A stretch of DNA of 12,814 nt from Wenzhouxiangella sp. (GTDB taxonomy: Bacteria; Pseudomonadota; Gammaproteobacteria; Xanthomonadales; Wenzhouxiangellaceae): assembly GCA_007121485.1 (NCBI GenBank), contig SKKM01000258.1, positions 1 through 12,814 on the forward strand. Direction: 5' to 3'. The position numbers and the translations under genes were made by a program. Within the stretch, counting starts at the first letter, position 1. The number at the start of each line of letters is the position of its first letter. Under the pieces are notes generated by a model. It did not search any database, was not told where the DNA came from, and was given only the letters and a program-made list of their open reading frames with translations. Below are positions 1-7,313 of this stretch, piece by piece.

Positions 1-137
1 AAGGCGCGCGCCAGGGTGGACTTGCCCGAGCCGACCGCCGCCGGCAGAGCCACGCCGCCCAGGGCCGGATCGACGGCCAGCATCAGCATGGCCTGGCGGG
101 CCAGGTCCATGCCGACGATCTCGGGGAAGCGCAGCAT
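1..137 (-). CDS. bchD: Magnesium chelatase subunit D, N-terminal fragment (runs off the window)
   Basis: Only the first 45 codons are in the window. BchD is the AAA+/integrin-I-domain partner of BchI and BchH in the ATP-dependent chelatase that inserts Mg2+ into protoporphyrin IX, the first committed step of bacteriochlorophyll synthesis in the cytoplasm. The visible start reads MLRFPEIVGMDLARQ, like the N-terminus of AAA+ chelatase subunits. It is followed by a P-loop-like AAVGSGKST at about residues 34-42; the first loop residue is Ala instead of Gly, which the P-loop pattern tolerates. The ATG shares one base with the bchI stop codon (TGATG), so translation is probably coupled and the pair co-transcribed. 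The call rests on the fragment plus the bchI-bchD order known from purple bacteria. The C-terminal integrin-type domain that would settle it is outside the window. Confidence 0.82.
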   Translation of the reverse strand, partial: MLRFPEIVGMDLARQAMLMLAVDPALGGVALPAAVGSGKSTLARA

Positions 138-1213
138 CAGCCCTCTGGATCTTCTCCGAACACGCGTGCCAGTTCGCGCTCGATCTTCTCGCCGGCGTCC
201 AGGGTTTCCAGCGGGTCCTTGCGCAGGCGATGGCGCAGGGCCAGGCCGACGACGGCACGCACGTGCTGGCGCGAGACCGTCTCATCACCCTGCAATGCGG
301 CATAGGCCTGGGCGCTGCGGGTGATGGTCAGCTCGCCGCGGTGGCCGTCGATGTCGAGCTGCATGCACAGGCGGGCGATGTCGGTCAGCACGTCCTCGGG
401 CAGCTGGATGCCGGGCAGCAGCTCGCGGGCGGCAACGATCTTGCGCTGCAGGGCGCGCTGCTTGCGGCTCCAGCGCCGGAAGAAGGCCTTGGGATCGTCG
501 TCGAAAGCGCGGCGACGGCGCACGATTTCCACCCGCGAGTCCAGGTCGTTGATGGTCAGAATGCGCGCGTACAGGCCGAAGCGATCGAGCAGCTGCGGGC
601 GCAGTTCGCCCTCTTCCGGATTCCCCGAGCCGACCAGCACGAAGCGCGCCGGATGGCGCACGCTGATGCCCTCGCGCTCGACCACGTTGCGGCCGCTGGC
701 GGCCACGTCCAGCAACACGTCGACCAGGTGGTCGTCGAGCAGGTTGACCTCGTCGATGTAGAGAAACCCGCGGTTGGCCTGGGCCAGCAGGCCGGGCTCG
801 AAGGACTTGACCCCCTGGGTCAAGGCCTGCTCGATGTCGATGGTGCCGCAGACGCGGTCCTCGGTCGCCCCCAAAGGCAGGTCGACAACCGGGACCGGAA
901 AACTCTCGGTATCGACTTCCTCGGCCTTCATCAATCGGCGTCCGACGCGCGGCCGTTCGGCGGCGAGGAACTCGTCGGCCGAGCGGTTGTAGGGATCGTC
1001 CTGTACCCGCTCGATCGACGGCAGCACTTCGGCCAGGGCGCGCACGATGGTGCTCTTGCCGGTGCCGCGATGGCCCATGACCAGAACGCCGCCGATGCTG
1101 GGATCGATGACGTTGAGAATCAGCGCCAGCTTCATCTCTTCCTGGCCGACCATCGCGGTGAAGGGAAAAGCCTCGGGGCGTGATTTTTTGTGCTTGGCTC
1201 GGCTGCTGCTCAT
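137..1213 (-). CDS. bchI: Magnesium chelatase ATPase subunit I
   Basis: This 358-residue protein has the usual length for BchI, the AAA+ ATPase that forms a ring with BchD and drives Mg2+ insertion into protoporphyrin IX by BchH. Visible motifs are FPFTAMVGQEEMKLAL near residue 16, Walker A GHRGTGKS at 47-54, the BchI signature around PLGATEDRVCGTIDIE (113-128), Walker B FLYIDEVNLLDD (150-161), the sensor region VGSGNPEEGELRPQLLDRFG (194-213) and the C-terminal lid RHRLRKDPLE (327-336). Many BchI/ChlI proteins have GDRGTGKS, so His48 is a mild departure. The ATG start gives the expected short tail before the AAA+ core; the ribosome site is weak (GCGAG about 5 bases upstream). The gene lies 198 bp downstream of ggt on the same strand and overlaps bchD by one base. 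Chelatase-like AAA+ proteins also occur outside photosynthesis, but the motif set here is that of true BchI. Confidence 0.95.
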   Translation of the reverse strand: MSSSRAKHKKSRPEAFPFTAMVGQEEMKLALILNVIDPSIGGVLVMGHRGTGKSTIVRALAEVLPSIERVQDDPYNRSADEFLAAERPRVGRRLMKAEEVDTESFPVPVVDLPLGATEDRVCGTIDIEQALTQGVKSFEPGLLAQANRGFLYIDEVNLLDDHLVDVLLDVAASGRNVVEREGISVRHPARFVLVGSGNPEEGELRPQLLDRFGLYARILTINDLDSRVEIVRRRRAFDDDPKAFFRRWSRKQRALQRKIVAARELLPGIQLPEDVLTDIARLCMQLDIDGHRGELTITRSAQAYAALQGDETVSRQHVRAVVGLALRHRLRKDPLETLDAGEKIERELARVFGEDPEG

Positions 1214-1231
1214 GTTTCTCGCTTCTTGCTT

Positions 1232-1249
1232 GACTGCTTCGGCGCAGTC
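1232..1249 (-). promoter_or_regulatory. Small hairpin in the bchI leader
   Basis: A perfect 6-bp inverted repeat GACTGC / GCAGTC with a six-base loop lies 18 to 36 bases upstream of the bchI ATG, between the large repeat element and the start codon. There is no T-run after it on either strand, so it is not a standard terminator. It could be part of the bchI leader structure or a trace of the neighbouring repeat. No function is shown by the sequence. Confidence 0.3.
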
Positions 1250-1259
1250 CTTGAAAGGC

Positions 1260-1407
1260 TTTTACCGCCGATGAACGCAGATTAACGCAGATGAAAAAGC
1301 GGTTTTGGCAAGGAAACCGCTGTGTGGCCGGCTGCTGCAGTCGCAGCATCATAGACGCCGTTTTCAAATCCTTTATCCGCGTTCATCTGCGTTCATCCGC
1401 GGTAAAA
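1260..1407. repeat. Structured inverted-repeat element of 10-bp units (MITE- or REP-like)
   Basis: Two 37-bp arms (1260-1296 and, inverted, 1371-1407) match at 32 of 37 positions. Each begins TTTTACC and continues as three 10-bp units of the form GC(A/G/C)GAT(G/T/A)AAC: GCCGATGAAC, GCAGATTAAC, GCAGATGAAA on the left; GCGGATGAAC, GCAGATGAAC, GCGGATAAAG on the right, read on the minus strand. The 74-bp centre holds two perfect hairpins: AGCGGTTT / AAACCGCT (1298-1305 with 1314-1321) and TGCTGC / GCAGCA around an AGTC loop (1333-1348). The right arm starts about 5 bases after the ggt stop codon. No target-site duplication and no transposase are visible. From memory, arrays of this kind recur between genes in many unrelated bacteria and yield spurious peptides such as VNLRSSAV and VHLRSSAV, both of which are encoded across these arms. 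I cannot name an established family. Confidence 0.8.
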
Positions 1408-1411
1408 AAGA

Positions 1412-3103
1412 TCATTCCCGAACTGCAGCCCCACCGGAATCCCAGCGAGGATCGTGCGCGGCCTCAAGCTCATCGGTGCGCCGGTCCCACATCACGGCAT
1501 GCATGTTGCCCCAGGGCAGCACACGCACGCGAACCGTATGGCCCAGGGCTTCGAGCGCGGCGATTTCCGCCCTGGTCAGCCATCCGCGCTCGACCTCGAT
1601 TTCGTCGGGCTGGTACTGGTGATGGAAGCGCGGCAGGCTGACCCAGGATTCCGGTCCGTTGCCGTCGATGAAGTCGAGAATGCCGAGCAACACCATGGTG
1701 ATGATGCGCGACCCCCCCGGCGTGCCGATGACGGCGACGCGCTCGTCGGACTTGACGATGGTCGGGCTCATGGAGGACAGCATGCGCTTGCCGGGCTGAA
1801 TCTCGTTGGCGGCGAAACCGATCAGTCCGTACTCGTTGGGCACCCCAGGCGCGGCGGAAAAATCGTCCATCTCGTTGTTCAGCAACACCCCGGTGCCGGG
1901 AGCGACGAAGCCCGAGCCAAAGGCCAGGTTGATGGTCAGCGTGCCGGAGACCACGTTGCCGTCGGCGTCGATCAGCGAGAAGTGCGTGGTGTGATCGCCT
2001 TCCGGAATCAGCCCGGGATCGGCCGCCAGCGCCGCCGAAGGCGTGGCCCGGTCGAGTCGAATTCCCGTGCGCAGGCCGGCGGCGTAATGGGGGCTGAGCA
2101 GCATTTCAGTGGGAATGTCGACGAAATCCGGATCGCCCAGGTACAGGGCGCGATCGCGGTAGGCCCTGCGCATGGCCTCGACCAGCAGATGCACCCGCTC
2201 CACCCGGCTGAGCGCGGCGAGGTCGAAGGGCTGGATGATGTTGAGCATCTGGGCGATGGCAATGCCGCCGGACGATGGCGGAGAGGCGGTCAGCAGTTCA
2301 TAACCGCGGTAGCGCGTACGGATCACCTCGCGTTCGATCACCCGGTAGGAGGCCAGGTCCTCCAGCGTCCAGATGCCGCCTTCGGCACGCGCACCCTCGA
2401 CCAGGGCTTCGGCAACCCGGCCGCGGTAGAAACCGTCGAAGCCCTCGCGGGCGAGGCTGCGCAGGGTCTCGGCCAGTTCGGGCTGGCGGATGATGGTGCC
2501 GATCTCCGGGATCTCGCCGCCGGGCATGAAGATCCCGGCGGTCTCCGGCCAGCGCTGCATAACCTCGGCGCGCAGATTCAGGAGCATCTGGTACTGGCGG
2601 TTGACCGGGAAGCCCTCTTCAGCCAGTCGAATCGCCGGCGCCAGCAACGTTTCCAGGGGCAGCGAACCGTAGTGCTCCGCCAGGTGCACCCAGGCCGCCG
2701 GGGCGCCCGGAATGCCGGCGGAAATGGGGCCGTTCGTCGCCCTGTCCCGGTCCACCCGGCCTTCGGCGTCCAGGTACATGTCCGGCGTCGCCGCCAGCGG
2801 CGCGGTCTCCCGGCCGTCGACCATGATGGAAAAATCGTCCGCCGCCCGATGCAGCAGCCAGAAGCCACCGCCGCCGATTCCGGAAGAGCCGGGCTCGACC
2901 ACGCCCAGTGCTGCGGAAACGGCGACCGCGGCGTCGAAGGCGTTGCCGCCCTGGGCCATGATCTCCAGCCCGGCCTCGGTCGCCAACTCATGCGCGCTGG
3001 AGACAGCGACCCGTCCGGGCCCGGCTTGGGCCGTGGCGACAAGCACCAGCCCCGCAAGCGCCAGCAATGCCGGGAAGCAGCGAATGCCCTTGGGCGAAGA
3101 CAC
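1412..3103 (-). CDS. ggt: Gamma-glutamyltransferase (exported, self-cleaving)
   Basis: This 563-residue Ntn-hydrolase moves or hydrolyses the gamma-glutamyl group of glutathione, normally in the periplasm, and so recycles extracellular glutathione. A Sec signal peptide is visible (hydrophobic PALLALAGLVLVATAQA, cleavage near residue 27 or 28). The autocleavage site and nucleophile is the first Thr of TTHFS at 372-376, which becomes the N-terminus of the small subunit. Arg99 in VDGRETAP corresponds to the glutamate-binding Arg of the E. coli enzyme. TLTIN (388-392), NNEMDDFS (409-416), LSSMSP (442-447) and PGGSR (462-466) complete the active site. Glu411 replaces the Gln of the E. coli enzyme, as in many other members. 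The start is GTG with no clear Shine-Dalgarno; it is the start that keeps the whole signal peptide. It lies 29 bp after coaD, probably in one transcript. A structured repeat begins right after its stop. Confidence 0.96.
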   Translation of the reverse strand: MSSPKGIRCFPALLALAGLVLVATAQAGPGRVAVSSAHELATEAGLEIMAQGGNAFDAAVAVSAALGVVEPGSSGIGGGGFWLLHRAADDFSIMVDGRETAPLAATPDMYLDAEGRVDRDRATNGPISAGIPGAPAAWVHLAEHYGSLPLETLLAPAIRLAEEGFPVNRQYQMLLNLRAEVMQRWPETAGIFMPGGEIPEIGTIIRQPELAETLRSLAREGFDGFYRGRVAEALVEGARAEGGIWTLEDLASYRVIEREVIRTRYRGYELLTASPPSSGGIAIAQMLNIIQPFDLAALSRVERVHLLVEAMRRAYRDRALYLGDPDFVDIPTEMLLSPHYAAGLRTGIRLDRATPSAALAADPGLIPEGDHTTHFSLIDADGNVVSGTLTINLAFGSGFVAPGTGVLLNNEMDDFSAAPGVPNEYGLIGFAANEIQPGKRMLSSMSPTIVKSDERVAVIGTPGGSRIITMVLLGILDFIDGNGPESWVSLPRFHHQYQPDEIEVERGWLTRAEIAALEALGHTVRVRVLPWGNMHAVMWDRRTDELEAAHDPRWDSGGAAVRE

Positions 3104-3132
3104 CAGTCCGGAAACGCCGCGAGCGGAGCCGA

Positions 3133-3639
3133 TCAGCCGGCGTAGCGCACTTTCAGCGCGTCAGCCACACGGGGGTGAACGAACTTCCGCACATCGCCGT
3201 CGAGACGGGCGATTTCCTTGACCAGCGTGGAGGAGATGAAGCTGTGCTTTTCGTCCGGGGTCAGAAACACGGTTTCCACGTCCCTCGCCAGGTGACGGTT
3301 CATCGAAGCGAGCTGGAACTCGTACTCGAAGTCCGACACGGCGCGCAGGCCGCGCAGGATCACCCCCGCCCCGCGCTCGGCCACGAAATCGGCCAACAGA
3401 CTGTCGAACCCGACCACCTCGACGTTTTCGACTCCGGCCTCGCCCAACACGTGCCGACACAGATCGATGCGCTGGGCAAGGCTGAAAGCCGGCTGCTTGT
3501 GCGGGCTCTCGGCAATCGCCACCACAACCAGCGCGAACATTTTCGAAGCCCGAGCCACCAGGTCGGTATGGCCGTTGGTCAGCGGATCGAAAGTCCCCGG
3601 GTAGATGGCGATGCTGTAGTCGATGTCAGGTGTCGTCAT
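3133..3639 (-). CDS. coaD: Pantetheine-phosphate adenylyltransferase
   Basis: CoaD transfers AMP from ATP to 4'-phosphopantetheine to make dephospho-CoA, the penultimate and often rate-setting step of coenzyme A synthesis, as a cytoplasmic hexamer. At 168 residues it has the family's usual length. Visible are the nucleotidyltransferase motif YPGTFDPLTNGH (13-24, with the TxGH signature at 21-24), the conserved LRGLRAVSDFEYE (95-107) and the C-terminal ISSTLVKEIA (135-144) that contacts ATP. The ATG at 3639 was chosen; a GTG directly before it (3642) would add one residue and cannot be excluded. A TATAAT box just upstream suggests its own promoter in addition to read-through from rsmD, which ends 39 bases before. 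The rsmD-coaD neighbourhood is common in bacteria. Downstream ggt follows after 29 bp. Confidence 0.97.
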   Translation of the reverse strand: MTTPDIDYSIAIYPGTFDPLTNGHTDLVARASKMFALVVVAIAESPHKQPAFSLAQRIDLCRHVLGEAGVENVEVVGFDSLLADFVAERGAGVILRGLRAVSDFEYEFQLASMNRHLARDVETVFLTPDEKHSFISSTLVKEIARLDGDVRKFVHPRVADALKVRYAG

Positions 3640-3668
3640 CACAACACTCGGTTCGGTCCCAGCGGGCG

Positions 3669-3696
3669 ATTATAGCCCTCAGTCCTGCCCTGTCCG
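3669..3696 (-). promoter_or_regulatory. Sigma-70-type promoter for coaD-ggt
   Basis: On the minus strand a perfect TATAAT (3674 to 3669) lies 16 bp after CGGACA (3696 to 3691), which matches the -35 consensus TTGACA at four of six bases. Transcription would begin near 3662 and give a leader of about 22 bases before the coaD ATG. The -35 box lies inside the last codons of rsmD. This is a prediction from consensus matching only. Confidence 0.6.
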
Positions 3697-4248
3697 GAGC
3701 CGCAGCAGGCTCAGGACCACCTGCCCCTGGCGTTTCTGGCGTATCGGTTCCAGTGCCTCGGGCCAGGTCGGCGGCAGCTGAACGGGCGCGGACTCCGCGT
3801 AGATGCAGGCCCGCTCTGCGAGTAGTCCGGGGCTGGCCAGCAGTGCCGCCAGAGACGGCTGCAGCAGGTCGGAATCGAACGGCGGATCGAGCAGGACCAG
3901 GTCGAAAGGCCCCGGCGCATGCCCCAGCCAGGCCAGCGCATCGGCCTGCACGATCTCGATCACTTCAGCCCCCGGCCACTGCATTGGACCGGACCTCAAG
4001 GCCTCGACCGCGATCGGGTCGCGTTCGACCATCACCACTCGGGACGCTCCCCTCGATGCGGCCTCCAGCCCCAGGGCCCCGGTTCCGGCGAACAGATCGA
4101 GCACGCGGGCACCGACGATGCGCGGACCGATCCAGTTGAACAGCGTCTCGCGCGCCCGGTCCCCGGTCGGTCGCAGACCCGGTCGGTCCGGCACCGGAAA
4201 TTTGCGCCCGCGCCACTGGCCGGCGATGATGCGAAGCTTGCCCGTCAT
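3679..4248 (-). CDS. rsmD: 16S rRNA (guanine(966)-N(2))-methyltransferase
   Basis: RsmD methylates N2 of G966 in 16S rRNA, using S-adenosylmethionine and acting on the assembling small subunit. The 189-residue length is typical. The N-terminal MTGKLRIIAGQWRGRKFPVP and LRPTGDRARETLFNW (25-39) are characteristic of the family. The SAM-binding loop DLFAGTGALGLEA is at 51-63, the acidic ribose-binding residue lies in VERDPIA (74-80), and the catalytic DPPF tetrad is at 121-124. The gene is divergent from ftsY with only 20 bp between the start codons, the same arrangement as rsmD / ftsY in E. coli. Downstream coaD follows on the same strand. I see no good ribosome site before the ATG, and its transcript may be nearly leaderless. 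Confidence 0.96.
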   Translation of the reverse strand: MTGKLRIIAGQWRGRKFPVPDRPGLRPTGDRARETLFNWIGPRIVGARVLDLFAGTGALGLEAASRGASRVVMVERDPIAVEALRSGPMQWPGAEVIEIVQADALAWLGHAPGPFDLVLLDPPFDSDLLQPSLAALLASPGLLAERACIYAESAPVQLPPTWPEALEPIRQKRQGQVVLSLLRLRTGQD

Positions 4249-4268
4249 GGTGATAGCATACCCGCGCC
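4249..4268. promoter_or_regulatory. Very short divergent start region between rsmD and ftsY
   Basis: Only 20 bases separate the two start codons, and they contain one AT-rich core, ATAGCATA (4253-4260). Read rightward it offers TAGCAT (4254-4259) and read leftward TATGCT (4260 to 4255). Each keeps the key TA...T positions of a -10 box and matches TATAAT at four of six bases. If either is used, the transcripts begin within a few bases of the ATG, and neither gene has a visible Shine-Dalgarno sequence. The -35 regions would lie inside the opposite genes. The alternative is promoters further inside the opposing coding sequences. Confidence 0.4.
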
Positions 4269-5273
<1,005 letters not shown>

Positions 5274-5299
5274 GCCGGTCCGGGGCCAATGAGCCAGGC

Positions 5300-6355
5300 A
5301 TGACCGGGCAGGACGGCAAGTCATTCGCCGTGCGCCTGCTCGGCTGGTGGGAGGTGCACGGTCGCCACGACCTGCCCTGGCAGATCGAGCGCACCCCGTA
5401 TCGAGTCTGGGTTTCGGAAATCATGCTGCAGCAGACCCAGGTCTCGACCGTGGTCGGCTACTTCGAGCGCTTCATGGCGCGTTTTCCTACGCTGGCCAAT
5501 CTTGCCGAAGCGGAACTCGACGAGGTGCTGTCGCTGTGGTCGGGCCTGGGCTACTACGCGCGGGCCCGCAATCTGCACGCCTGTGCGCGCATTTGCAGGG
5601 CTGAACATGGCGGCGAGTTGCCGGCAGACGCGCAAGCCCTGGAAGCCCTGCCCGGAATCGGCCGCTCAACCGCCCACGCCATCCTGGCCCAGGCCTGGAA
5701 CCGGCGCGCACCGATACTGGACGGCAACGTCAAGCGGGTGCTCGCCCGCCACGCCGGCGTCGAGGGCTGGCCGGGGCGCAGCGAGGTGCTCAAACGCCTG
5801 TGGCTGGAGGCCGATGCGCGCACCCCCGAAGACCGTGCCGCCGACTACACCCAGGCCATCATGGACCTGGGCGCCGGCATCTGCACGCCGCGCAGACCCG
5901 CCTGCCTGCTGTGCCCGGTGCAGGCCGACTGCCAGGCCCTGGCGCAGGACCGGGTCGACGAGCTACCGGGCCGCAAGCCGCGCCGGAACCGTCCGCACCG
6001 TGAAACCACCCTGCTGATATGGCGTGATCCGGCCGGCAGAGTGCTGCTCGAGCGCCGTCCGCCCAGCGGCATCTGGGGCGGTCTCTGGTGCCTGCCGGAG
6101 GCGTCCGGGGAGGCTGATCCGGAACCAGGGCCAGAGTACAACGCGGAGACCGGGATTCCGTCGCTGGACCATCAGTTCACCCACTTCTCTCTGACGCTCA
6201 ACTTCAGGATATGCGCCTATGACACTGAAGAAAAAGCAGTTAACGAGACGCACGAGCGCTGGTTCAACTTGGAAGAAGCCCTGAAGGCGGGGCTGCCCCG
6301 GCCGATCCGAACGGTCCTGGAGCAGCTGCGCGACGGCGAAGAGCGGCAGCGCTGA
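5300..6355 (+). CDS. mutY: Adenine DNA glycosylase MutY
   Basis: MutY removes adenine mispaired with 8-oxoguanine or guanine and so prevents G:C to T:A mutations. The 351-residue length matches the E. coli protein. Visible are the catalytic Glu40 in SEIMLQQTQV, the helix-hairpin-helix LPGIGRSTAHAILA (117-130), the catalytic Asp141 in LDGNVKRVLAR, and the 4Fe-4S ligands Cys195, 202, 205 and 211 with the correct C-x6-C-x2-C-x5-C spacing. The C-terminal NUDIX-like domain (about 233-345) carries HQFTHFSLTLNF, which contains the FSH-type loop that recognises 8-oxoG. The ATG at 5300 sits 26 bp after the ftsY stop and gives the family's normal N-terminus; the open frame continues upstream inside ftsY but has no MutY-like residues there. 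Co-transcription with ftsY is likely. yggX follows, as in enteric bacteria. Confidence 0.97.
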   Translation: MTGQDGKSFAVRLLGWWEVHGRHDLPWQIERTPYRVWVSEIMLQQTQVSTVVGYFERFMARFPTLANLAEAELDEVLSLWSGLGYYARARNLHACARICRAEHGGELPADAQALEALPGIGRSTAHAILAQAWNRRAPILDGNVKRVLARHAGVEGWPGRSEVLKRLWLEADARTPEDRAADYTQAIMDLGAGICTPRRPACLLCPVQADCQALAQDRVDELPGRKPRRNRPHRETTLLIWRDPAGRVLLERRPPSGIWGGLWCLPEASGEADPEPGPEYNAETGIPSLDHQFTHFSLTLNFRICAYDTEEKAVNETHERWFNLEEALKAGLPRPIRTVLEQLRDGEERQR

Positions 6356-6370
6356 AGTCTCGGCCCGGGC

Positions 6371-6379
6371 TGTTAAAAT
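6371..6379 (+). promoter_or_regulatory. Extended -10 promoter element for yggX
   Basis: TG-T-TAAAAT (TG at 6371-6372, hexamer 6374-6379) is an extended -10 element matching TATAAT at five of six bases. The likely start is near 6386, about 27 bases before the yggX ATG. The -35 region (around 6351-6356, at the mutY stop) is poor, which an extended -10 can compensate. It suggests yggX can be transcribed apart from mutY. Confidence 0.45.
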
Positions 6380-6412
6380 CGCGTCCGAAACCCGAATGCA
6401 AGCGTCCCGGCC

Positions 6413-6682
6413 ATGTCGAACACCGTTTACTGCCAGTATCTGGACCGCGAGGGCGAAGCCCTGCCCCGCCCGCCCCTGCCCGGCGAACTGGGGCAGCGCA
6501 TCCAGCAGAATATCTGCCGCGAGGCCTGGCAGAAATGGCTGGCCCACCAGACCATGCTGATCAACGAAAAGCGACTGAGCCCGATCGACCCGGAACACCG
6601 TGATTACCTGCTCCGGCAGGCCGAGGCCTTTCTGTTCGGCGGCGAGGTCGACCGCGCCGAGGGCTACGTGCCTCCCGAATAG
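6413..6682 (+). CDS. yggX: Fe(2+)-trafficking protein YggX
   Basis: The protein has 89 residues, the normal size. YggX proteins are cytoplasmic and are implicated in iron trafficking and protection of iron-sulfur clusters from oxidative damage. The N-terminal Cys7 in TVYCQYLDREGEAL is the conserved cysteine of the family. PGELGQRI (23-30), EAWQKWLAHQTMLINEKRL (37-55) and the C-terminal FLFGGEVDRAEGYVPPE are direct family signatures. The gene stands 57 bp after mutY, an order also found in E. coli. This makes sense because MutY carries a 4Fe-4S cluster and repairs oxidative damage. No clear ribosome site precedes the ATG. The last 19 bases overlap the end of the convergent lipoprotein gene. 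Confidence 0.96.
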   Translation: MSNTVYCQYLDREGEALPRPPLPGELGQRIQQNICREAWQKWLAHQTMLINEKRLSPIDPEHRDYLLRQAEAFLFGGEVDRAEGYVPPE

Positions 6683-7128
6683 TCGTCGGCGTGGATGACG
6701 TCGGTCTCTATGGTTGACCGGCCCGGCTCCAGGGTCTGACGCAGTGCCTCCAGGTCCGCCTGCACGGCTTCCATGTTCACCTCGCGGATGCTCGTGATGC
6801 GGCAGGTTTCGGACCCGACTCGGATGCGATCGAAGCGGTCGATGCGGCGCGGCGTCGAGGTCTGCAAGGCAATCGACTGGGCAAAGGGAATCTCGCGCGA
6901 ACAGCGCGGCTCCAGCTCGAACAGGTAGTACCGGTTCCGGTTGAATTCGATCAGCACGGCATCGTCACCCGCCCGCCGCCAGCTGCGCACGAAGGCGAAC
7001 ATGACGCCCCTGGCCTCCTCCTCGGCAGCGTGGCGGGTGTAGATTTCCCCGCTGCGCACCTCGCGCGGCACCTGGGCGGCGCAGCCGGCGACCAGCACCG
7101 AGACGAAAACGAGCAGCATGAAGCGCAT
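6664..7128 (-). CDS. Small predicted lipoprotein, DUF6491-like
   Basis: This 154-residue protein has a lipoprotein signal peptide: MRFMLLVFVSV followed by the lipobox LVAG-Cys16. Residue +2 is Ala, so outer-membrane sorting is expected by the usual rule. The mature part has no recognised catalytic site. It contains Cys76 (EPRCSRE) and Cys109 (SETCRIT), which could form a disulfide in the periplasm, and a central RRIDRFDRIRVG. The patterns YLFEL...C, RRIDRFDRI and CRI resemble, from memory, the DUF6491 proteins found in gammaproteobacteria; their role is unknown. The start is well supported by AAGGAGAA seven to nine bases before the ATG. The stop lies 19 bases inside the end of yggX on the opposite strand. 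A TATCAT box at 7179 to 7174 is a possible -10 element. Confidence 0.8.
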   Translation of the reverse strand: MRFMLLVFVSVLVAGCAAQVPREVRSGEIYTRHAAEEEARGVMFAFVRSWRRAGDDAVLIEFNRNRYYLFELEPRCSREIPFAQSIALQTSTPRRIDRFDRIRVGSETCRITSIREVNMEAVQADLEALRQTLEPGRSTIETDVIHADDYSGGT

Positions 7129-7247
7129 GACAGTTCTCCTTGACCAACCCGGCCTTTTGACCCTGCACTACGGATGATACCGCAGGGGGACTGAGCCCCG
7201 CCTGAACGAAAAATGATGGAAAAGCGACTCGAAATCGGCGCCGGTGG

Positions 7248-7276
7248 TTGACATCTGAGGCTTGAAAGCTTCTAAT
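7248..7276 (+). promoter_or_regulatory. Strong sigma-70 promoter for tRNA-Phe
   Basis: A perfect -35 TTGACA (7248-7253) and a -10 TCTAAT (7271-7276, five of six) are separated by exactly 17 bp. Transcription should begin near 7283, leaving about 30 bases to be trimmed by RNase P and other nucleases before the mature tRNA. This is the best promoter in the window and agrees with the high demand for a tRNA. Confidence 0.8.
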
Positions 7277-7313
7277 AACTGGCTTGCCGAATCCGGCATT
7301 CGTTCAGCCTGAT

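Noticed and set aside
230..1183. Long open frames on the plus strand opposite bchI
   Set aside because: They are by-products of GC-rich codon use on the opposite strand; the minus-strand frame is an unmistakable BchI.
1260..1407. The inverted repeat as a CRISPR array or an ordinary intrinsic terminator
   Set aside because: The arms are inverted, not direct repeats with unique spacers, and the stem is far longer than a terminator and not followed by a T-run in the reading direction of ggt.
1454..3145. A 563-codon open frame on the plus strand opposite ggt, almost the same length as ggt
   Set aside because: Its composition is rich in Arg, Gly, Gln and His without any domain pattern, and the minus-strand frame has the full set of gamma-glutamyltransferase motifs.
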